NCBI GenBank assembly: GCA_020080175.1 | Contig: JAGHQL010000111.1 | Span: 24,985 to 88,984, forward strand | Source: Glutinoglossum americanum | Taxonomy: Eukaryota; Ascomycota; Geoglossomycetes; Geoglossales; Geoglossaceae | Direction of reading: 5' to 3' | DNA length: 64,000 bases | In this document: positions 56,933 through 64,000 of the stretch, piece by piece | How positions within the stretch are numbered: position 1 is the stretch's first letter | Layout: the number at the start of each line of letters is the position of its first letter | Position numbers and translations under genes: made by a program | The notes under the pieces: model-generated | Told to the model about the DNA's origin: nothing | Database searches by the model: none | What the model saw: the letters and a program-made list of their open reading frames with translations, nothing else

Positions 56933-59098
56933 ATGTTTGGAGACAGCTGTAACTACAGTTGCTCTGAGGACCCAGGAGACATACCACCCTATCCAGATAT
57001 ATCAGGTATTGGCGTACGTTAATCCTGTGATCTTTCACGTAGACGAGTACTTAAGAATAAGTCTAGGTCGTCGTTAGCTACGTGTTCGCGGCCTTCTTCG
57101 TCGTGGGCATCACTTCATTTTATTACCTGTGCGCCTACGAGCCAACATTATACCCATTTCGTAAAGCAGACGGCCAGGAAGATCAGACTACGTACGAACC
57201 GTACCAACCAAATCCCATTGACGAGGCCTTCCTTGGTTGGTTCGCAAAGTGCAGGGTAGAGGAGGGAAATGGACGTGACTCGCGCCTTAAAAAGGCACTC
57301 ATCAAAGTGAGCGCAATCATGGTGTATGCAAAAGTGGATGTTGACTATATTAAAGTGCGTCCTGAACATGAGTGATGTTCAGATTGTCACTGGGCTCTCC
57401 ATCCTAACCAGTGGGTTTACCCAGCTGCGCTGCGGCCTGTCCGCCTACCATTGGCAAGTTCTAGTGTATCTGGCATGGTTCTCAAGCCTTACTCATCTCT
57501 GCTGCCTAACCTTCCTTCGCAACTACCTCTTCAACCATCCAGGACAGCGGCTCTGGAGGCTGGTATCAATGTTTATCATTGTTGTCATGCTGGTAGTCGC
57601 CCTGGTCCCTACTGGCTACTTCGATTGGCCTTTCTCTTCCCCGATGTCACCAAGTTCGTATGCAATCTGCGCCTATGGAAAACGGCCACCAAGAGCTTTT
57701 GGTTCCCCGCCGGTGCCCCCAAATTCCTACATGTCTATGATAATTTCGTCATCGCTGCTGCTCCTGGGCTTTATAACGCGCGTTATTAGGTTACACAAAC
57801 CGCTGTCAAAGGACTTCCTACGGCTGAGATCTTTTCTTAGTAGGATAGCACGCAAAGGCCTATGTCGCGTTCACGGGGGGTGTCGAGACTCTCGAGTTCA
57901 GGCGAATCGGCGAAGCCTGCGACAGTCTCTAATCTACCATCCATTGCTAGGTATTTTTCTTATGTTGCGCGTCTCGCTAGACGTCTACTCATCAATGCTT
58001 ATGGAAGTAAGAAATATATCTATTTGGTTTTCCGTACGCAGCCGTATATTAAGAGGATCTTAGGTTTGGTGGCTTCTATTTGGATTCATATGGGGCATGA
58101 TCCATCTAGTGTTCACGCTCAAGCTGAACGCAGTAGGTGTTGGCCGCAGCGACTGGACCTTTGGTCAGGTTGTCCCGATCGTATTGTTGGCTACTCCCGC
58201 GATCGCTATTGTGGAATTCTTTTACGAAGGTGAGGTTGACCTCCTGGTCGACAGCTTATCATACTAATGCGCTATTCGAAAAGACGAAGAGTCTGAAAAG
58301 CCTGTAGACGCCATGTTCTCTACTCCGACTTCGTCCACATCAGTTATAAAAACGATTGGCGATGTTCAAGGTCAAGTGACAATACACGGACCACCATCAG
58401 TAACAATACCTGCTGAGCAGATATTGCCCAATCAAGCATCAAATACCCGACATCCCGAGGTCAATCAGACTAATATGTTACGCAGAACACCTAGCGGTTT
58501 TGTGGAGAATCCGCAGACAGACGATAATACTCCCAACTCACTCATCATTGGTCCCCAAGATGAAGAAGACTTTGGCTTCTATATCGAAACGAGTTGGTGT
58601 ACTTGGATCATCATCTACGCTTTGTGCACAGTTTGTACCACAAGCGTCTGTATTGCCACATACACCGCCCTCGGAAATGAAATGGCAGTGTGGATGCTTA
58701 CTCCAAACCCGTGGCTGTTGTGGACATGGACACCCGTCAGTATCCCTTTTACTTTTTGGTGCTTTATCTTGTTCGTCATTTTGTTCGAAGACCTCAGATT
58801 GCAGACCCGGACATCCAGAGATCCAGATTGGTTGTCTAGAGGTACAAATAGTGTGTTGATTCTTTATTTTCTTTTCCAACTCTTGGTATACGGGATCGGT
58901 CTACCGGTCCGTCTAAGGTCATTAAGTGCCGGTACTCCGATGACTTTACTTTTCGTGGTCATTCCTGTCGAAGTATACCTTTTTGTGGCCGGATCTCGTG
59001 TAGGGACGGCTCGCGATTTCTTGATAGTCCTCTTTATTGGGTGTTTGTTTCTGTTAAGCATGCTGTGGCCATTTAGGGTCGCTTTGCGACACTTCTGA
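56933..59098 (+). CDS. Multi-pass membrane protein of unknown function
   Basis: Five exons: 56933-57013, 57067-57306, 57356-58006, 58064-58229 and 58284-59098, every junction in phase, give 650 aa with no internal stop. Each splice restores a hydrophobic or conserved-looking segment, for example ISGIGVVVSYVFAAFFVVG and MEVWWLLFGFIWGMIHLVFT. The N-terminus is MFGDSCNYSCSEDPGD. About ten hydrophobic segments can be counted, such as VYLAWFSSLTHLCCLTFL and VSMFIIVVMLVVALVPTGY. A polar loop after QVVPIVLLATPAIAIVEFFY carries Ser/Thr-rich sequence, followed by four more segments. It resembles a large uncharacterised membrane-protein family of Pezizomycotina (DVQIVTGLSILTSGFTQLRC, LSAYHWQVLVYLAWF). 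It is the only intact gene in the transposon block. Substrate or role unknown. Confidence 0.85.
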
Positions 59099-59121
59099 CT
59101 CGATGGGACGCCTGTAGAGTA

Positions 59122-59300
59122 CAGTGGGGTCTATTAGTTTCCGTACACTTTCGCGAGTGCGCGAACACCAATCCTAATACTTTGTCTACCACCCATCTAC
59201 CTCAATGACTGCATCACACCTGCGCTCCATGCTCTCAATTAATTTACAAAAATGGTTATCAGAAATACTTTCCCATGACTCTGGTACAGTACTAGGAAAC
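59122..59300 (-). mobile_element. Truncated Tc1-like relic next to the membrane gene
   Basis: TA at 59120-59121, then CAGTGGGGTCTATTAGTTTC, a likely terminal repeat. On the minus strand the reading PESWESISDNHFCKLIESME, then RRCDAVIEVDGW-stop-TKY-stop, is the end of a Tc1-like transposase. Only the C-terminal part remains. It starts 23 bp after the stop codon of the preceding gene. Confidence 0.75.
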
Positions 59301-59439
59301 AAGTCTGAGCCATTTCGCGAACGGCGACCCTACCATGCTATGACCGCGATAACAATTTTACTCACAACTACATCAACTTTTTAAGGAATTGCATGCAAAC
59401 TGAATAATCTAGATCACTAGCCTCTAGGCTATAAGATGT

Positions 59440-60560
59440 ATGACTCAAAATTTAAAAAAAAGTTACATGGTTTTCAGTATTTTGTGTGCCACCCCTTTAC
59501 CTTGATGCAAGCCTTAATTCTGTCCGGCATACTCTTATACAAGCAATCAAAAGACTTCTTCTCTATAGTATTCCATGCTGCCTGTAATGCACTTTCCAGT
59601 TGCTGCCTTGCATGCTTTGAGTCGCTCCTGTCTGTAGCAATAGTAGGAAACATTTCAAAAACCTTTTTCTTAAGTATCCACCAAATGTGTTCAATTGAGT
59701 TCAGGTCAGGGGAGTAAGGTAGCTAATCTGCAACAGTCTCAATACCATGACTAGCAAACTACTTTTTAACCTTCTTTGTAGTATGAATAGATGCATTATC
59801 TTGCATAAAACAATATCCTGAATCTAACTTCTGATACCACAAGTTCACCTCAGCATCCAAAACCTCCAAATAGGAGTTAGCAGAATAGTCATACTTTAAG
59901 AACTCAAAATCGCAGTTCATGATATAGAAAGAGGTCCTCCCTTCATTCCAAAAGCAGCTTTAGACCATAACTTTCATATTTTTCTTGTAATCATATATTT
60001 GAATTATATCCTTATCCTACTTCTAGTTTGCTATACAAAAAACCCATTCTTTTTTTTTTCCTTTTCCTTGCTCCACAGAACACTCATCACTCCACATGAA
60101 TAATCCTCACTCTTTTTTATTCATATACCTATGTTTTAGGTACCAAGCAAGCCTAGTAGCTACAATTTTTTCTGTAAGAAATGGCCCTCTTCTAGCTCTT
60201 CAATTGATAATTTCATACTCTCCCAAAAATTTTTTGATCATCTGGTGACTAAAAGACAAGTCACATACTTTTTTGACTTGAGCATAAGTATCTTTTGGAT
60301 TGAGTTGTGCATGTTATACTACTAGTCATTCCTCTGCATCTGTATATACTTTGGGTCAGTCAGTTCATTGTTGGAATACACTCTGGTCGCACAAGTGGTC
60401 AAGGGAGAGAGTGCTTTATAGGGTGCCATAGGTGATTTTGAGAAGGTCTTGAATTTTAGTAGATTTTGTACCTTTTAAAGACAGACCGATAGCTTTTCCT
60501 CTTAAGTATAAAGTTAATTCACAATTAAACTAGCAATTTCCAGAGATGAAGCCCAGAATA
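59440..60560 (-). mobile_element. Decayed Tc1-like element, minus strand
   Basis: The minus strand ends SMPDRIKACIKAKGWHTKY-stop (near 59,480). Upstream it shows LPYSPDLNSIEHIWWILK with the third catalytic Glu (near 59,690), then degraded sequence consistent with the QDNA and WSDE regions near 59.8 and 60.08 kb. Many stops and frameshifts. Ends are not resolved. Confidence 0.75.
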
Positions 60561-60639
60561 GAGCATTGAGGTGGCATTCTATTGTTCTCTAAAGTAGTAC
60601 AGGTAGGAGATAGGAGACGCGCTTTTTTGCGTTTTTCGC

Positions 60640-62050
60640 TAAAGTGGCTCAGACTTGTTTTTTATGACTGTAATACTTTTTTCAGTATCTTCTGAACCTA
60701 CTCTTTTCTCTCTACTGTATCAAGTAATCTATTCTGTACTTAATAAGTACCTTCTTTAAAAGGAAACTATAAATACTCAATCAGATTTAAATCTGGTGAG
60801 TAAGATAACTAGTCTATTACTGTAATATTCATATTGGTAAACTAGTTTTAAACTTGCTTATAAGTATGAATTAGTACATTATTTTGTATGAATATCAAGT
60901 CAAAGTCTAAAAGAGTTAGAAGTTGATTTTAAAGTATTTTCAAATAAATGTAATTAGTAACTCTTTCTCTTTTAACATTTAGATCACCTTTCAAAATTAT
61001 TAATTCTAATTACTTATTACTACTAAATGTAATTTAGACTATTACTGAAACTTGTCCTGAAGTTTGATTTTGTTAAATAGCAAATTATCATGGTATGCAA
61101 AGCCACAAGGGGTAGAGCTCACAAGCTTGGATTAATATATAGTCTGTACTCGAGCTAAGCCTGCAAGCCTTTTTTTCTGACCGATGGAGGTGACCCTTCA
61201 ACCTCTATTAGTCAACACACTTCTTGTATATAGTTTATTTAATAGAAGCTATCTAGTGGCTTCATATCCATTCTCCTACTCAGTCTATCTGTCTCTGACA
61301 TCCTGCTGAACCTTCTACTAAGCTGTGATACCCATTCGAGCTCGAGAACTAGTTCGTGAGTTTATGAATGACCTCTCGAATGACCCCCTCAAGCTTTGAA
61401 TGCCCGCAGTACTTTCCTAGGTCCTGATACAAATAGTTTTTACTTGTCTGTAGAAACTTAAAAAACTCACTCTTATCACATACCTTTTCCTTACTCTATA
61501 GAACATTTATCACTCCAAATAACTTTATTCTACTATTTTATTTTCTAAGATTTATACTCTTTATTTCATATAAGTTATTTAACTACATACTTAATATATA
61601 ATGCTAGTCGCTGTAAGTTCTTCTATTTTCATATATTTTAATTATGCATATAGTATTTTAGGCTTGAAAAGCTAAGTTGTAAATAAAACTCTACTTAAAC
61701 ATGACTGTAGATAGTATTGGAAAACTTTTTAAAATATTTAATAATTGCTTTATCTTCCTCTACAGTTGTTTTTGTAACTGACTTGAATATGTCAAAGATG
61801 TATCATTTTCATGATTAAGATATTTATCAAAAGTATACTAAACTGTATTTGTTAAAGCTAAAAGTATTATTACAATTTTTTGAATTAATATTCTATCATT
61901 TCTTATGCCAATAATTTGATTTCTCTTATAAGAAGTCAATTTCTACTATTTGAAGTTGGTGTTTAGTGAAACTCCTTATAGTATTGATAGTTTGGTAAGG
62001 TTAACAAAGTATATAGAAACTAATAACCTAGTACTGTACTAGTTTACAAG
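60640..62050 (-). mobile_element. Decayed Tc1-like element split by an LTR
   Basis: The minus strand shows LSYSPDLNLIEYL-stop near 60,770-60,810 and WSDKCSIE-stop-GKGM near 61,490-61,540, the third and first catalytic regions. Between them lies the family A LTR at 61086-61429. Trp and Arg codons are often converted to stops. AT content is very high. Confidence 0.7.
61086..61429 (-). mobile_element. Solo LTR-like family A, copy 1 (344 bp)
   Basis: Flanked by perfect 5-bp duplications CAAAT (61081-61085 and 61430-61434), inserted in a Tc1-like relic. Same length as the plus-strand copy at 62056-62399. Its ends (TATCA..TGATA) are the expected TGTCA/TGACA ends after C-to-T and G-to-A changes. 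Confidence 0.85.
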
Positions 62051-62055
62051 TCTAA

Positions 62056-62399
62056 TGTTAGGTCCTAGAGGGGTACCGCGGGTACTCAAGGCTCAAGGGG
62101 GTTATTCAGGAGGTCGTCCGTGAACTTACGAATGAGTCTTTGAGCTCAAATAAGTGTTACAACTTGGCAGGAGGTTCGGTGGAATGTTAGAGGCAGATAA
62201 GTTGAGTAGGAGGATAGATATGGGGCTATCAGGTAACTTCTATTAGATAAACTATATACAAGAAGTATGTTGACTAATGGAGATTAAAAGGTCAACTCCG
62301 TCAGTTGGAAAAAAGGGCTTGCGGACTTAGCTCGAGCACAGACCATATATTGGTCCAAGCTCATAAGCTCTGCCCCTTGTGACTCTGTGCGCTGTGACA
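62056..62399 (+). mobile_element. Solo LTR-like family A, copy 2 (344 bp)
   Basis: Starts TGTTAGG, ends CTGTGACA. Flanks are TCTAA (62051-62055) and CCTAA (62400-62404), a 5-bp duplication with one C/T difference. The internal reading matches copies 1 and 3 with mostly transition differences. Confidence 0.85.
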
Positions 62400-62411
62400 C
62401 CTAAGTTAGTA

Positions 62412-62878
62412 TTATAGTAGTTACTTGGTAAAAGCTGGTTAATCACTGAATAAATTGAAGAGGAGAGTAGAGTATAGAAAAGGCCACCCCTATATATAAT
62501 ACACTAAGCTGAAGATATATGAATAGGCCTTACAAGACCCTGCCAACAATATCATAAGAAATTTAATATAGAAGTATGGCCAGTGGTGAAGAAACTCTAT
62601 ATAAAAGTATAGCCAATAGTAAAGAAACTATATATATATTATAAGAAACTTTACATAGAAGCATAGACAGTAGCGAAAGGGCTATATATGTGCATAAGTA
62701 AAGAACATTAGCTAAGAGACCTATATAGGGCTAATAAATAATCTAATTACTAGCTAATTATAAGAGAGTTAGGCAGGCTCCTATTTTCAGGCCTCTCAAA
62801 GCTATTAATATATATAAAGATTAAGGAGAGCCTAAAAGAGAACTTCATTAGTTAATACTTATAACTTACTTAGATAGA
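62412..62878 (+). repeat. Heavily decayed copy of LTR-like family C
   Basis: Aligns in order with the family C copy at 54.6-55.28 kb: GGTGGCCACC-like start now AT-rich, CTATATATAATACACTAAG, a degraded 53-bp repeat section, then AGGCAGG..CCT and GCTATTAATATATATAAA. Compared with the other copies most differences are C/T or G/A. Confidence 0.6.
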
Positions 62879-63198
62879 TGTCAGGTCCCAGGGGTGTACC
62901 GCAGGTACTCGAGGTTGAGGAGGTCATTTATGAGATCATCTGAGGATTCACAAGTGAGTTCTCAAGCTCGAATAGGTATTATGACTTAGCAGGAGGTCTG
63001 GCAGGATGTTAGGAGTGAACAGGCTAAGTAGTAAAATAGATATGGAACTGCCGAGTGAATTTTATTAGATGAACTATGTACAAGAGGTATGTTGACTGAT
63101 GAAGGTTGAAGGATCAACTCTATCAGTTGGAAAAAAGACTCATAAGCTTGACTCAAGTATAGATTATATACTGGTCTGATCTCGTAAGTTCTGCATAC
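62879..63198 (+). repeat. LTR-like family A, copy 3, right end lost
   Basis: Starts TGTCAGGTCCCAGGGGTGTA, the least mutated start of the three copies. Similarity ends near 63198 (GTTCTGCATA), about 25 bp short of the full length. It directly follows the decayed family C copy. Confidence 0.75.
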
Positions 63199-63415
63199 TA
63201 TAATAATAAATTATTAAGACTAATAACTTATTTCTTCTGTCATACTATATAGTTAGCCTTCCTCACTCCTTTATAACTAGTTCTAATACCTATAGTACTC
63301 ATATCTTCATGGCTTAGCTTATATAAGTAATTATTATAATCATGCTATAAGAACTCTCAATACCAAAGTAATACAAAGGTACTCTAACATCAAGAGTATT
63401 TAAAAGATTCGATAA

Positions 63416-63725
63416 TATTATAACCTATAGTCGGTTACTTAGCGAGGCTATTTAAGCCTCCGTAGTTAGGTAACTAGCTCAGATTATATAAACAGCAACT
63501 TACTTATATGGTAATATGGATTTTAGAAGCATCTATTTTTATTACTTTATAATATCTAGTTTATTATTAAAAGCCTATCATGTATATAAGAGACTTGCTG
63601 GCCTCCTACTAAAGGTTAGTAATCAGTTCTTTTATATTTCCTACTTACTAAAATTAAGTCTATTTTGTCTACTCTATATTCTGAATCAGGCTGATATTTA
63701 GTTACCCCTGAACTATCGAACTATT
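63416..63725 (+). repeat. LTR-like family B, copy 2
   Basis: Begins TATTATAACC (TGTCATAACC in copy 3), contains GGTTACTTAGCGAGGC and ends just before copy 3. Lacks the family D insertion found in copy 1. Confidence 0.65.
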
Positions 63726-63896
63726 TGTCATAACCTATAGTTAGTTATCTAGTGAGGCTACTGAGCCTCTATGGCTGGGTAATTAGCTCACATGACGTTA
63801 ACAATACCTTATTCATATAGTGATATAAACTCTGGAAGTATATATTCTAAAGTTAATACTGGAGGCTTGCATTCTGATAGCAATACAATGTCTCGG
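63726..63896 (+). repeat. LTR-like family B, copy 3, interrupted by family C
   Basis: Begins TGTCATAACCTATAGTTAG and follows copies 1 and 2 to AATGTCTCGG, where family C starts. In copy 1 the equivalent sequence continues as GGTCTCAGCC. Confidence 0.7.
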
Positions 63897-64000
63897 TGTT
63901 ACGGTGGCCACCGGGTAAGGGCCCGGTGGGCCACCAAACAAGTTGAGAAGGAGGGCTAGCCCTGAGGAAGGCCGGCAGAGCATAGGGAGGGTCCACCCTA
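63897..64000 (+). mobile_element. LTR-like family C, left end, runs off the window
   Basis: Begins TGTTACGGTGGCCACCGGGT and matches the reverse complement of 55.18-55.28 kb apart from transitions. It is GC-rich and looks unmutated, so probably the youngest copy. The element, possibly a full retrotransposon, continues beyond the window. Confidence 0.7.

Noticed and set aside
1-64000. tRNA, rRNA, CRISPR, riboswitch or prokaryotic operon features
   Set aside because: No cloverleaf-like or T-loop motif convinced me, no regularly spaced repeat array of CRISPR type was seen, and the gene structure is eukaryotic.

Overview
The window looks like nuclear DNA from a filamentous ascomycete (Pezizomycotina). 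Genes carry several spliceosomal introns of about 50-80 bp with GT..AG ends and CTAAC-type branch sites. The gene set includes a velvet factor (VeA), fungal NADH-glutamate synthase, RTA1, Atg37 and Scd6. The right end is an AT-rich block of decayed transposons whose repeat copies differ mainly by C/T and G/A transitions, as expected from repeat-induced point mutation (RIP). I cannot place the organism below subphylum.

Positions 1-50,900 form the gene-rich part. From left to right: a nuclear basic/AT-hook protein (-), veA (-), a 6.5-kb gene-free stretch rich in simple repeats, the mitochondrial protein YME2 (-) sharing a 199-bp promoter with the twin-CX9C protein EMI1 (+), cytosolic HSP70 (-), a 4.4-kb gene-poor interval, glutamate synthase GLT1 (+), a small coiled-coil/Gly-rich hypothetical gene (+), a 2EXR/F-box-like protein (-), a LicD-family secreted or Golgi protein (+), a probable mitochondrial protein (-), APC15 (-), ATG37 (-), SCD6 (-) sharing a 251-bp promoter with a KPWE-motif PEX39-like peroxin (+), an RTA1 membrane protein (-) and IWS1/SPN1 (-). 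All exon structures were joined by hand from reading frames, splice signals and family expectation. Most are housekeeping or regulatory genes and do not form an obvious metabolic cluster. Two neighbours are peroxisome-related (ATG37, PEX39-like).

At 50,939-52,232 a complete Tc1-like element with terminal inverted repeats and a TA target duplication sits 192 bp upstream of IWS1. Its transposase is disrupted by three stops, all at expected Trp codons. To its right, 52,233-64,000 is a nested transposon graveyard: at least four other Tc1-like relics, MULE transposase fragments, four LTR-like families (A-D; several copies with 5-bp target duplications), a 100-bp inverted-repeat pair, strong hairpins and minisatellites. 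Inside it, at 56,933-59,098, lies one apparently intact five-exon gene for a 650-aa multi-pass membrane protein of unknown function.

I found no tRNA, rRNA, CRISPR or prokaryote-type system, and nothing I would call a new molecular system. The most interesting features are the layered transposon record, the intact gene island within it, two 10-11-nt micro-exons in the LicD gene, and the recurrent very short first coding exons.
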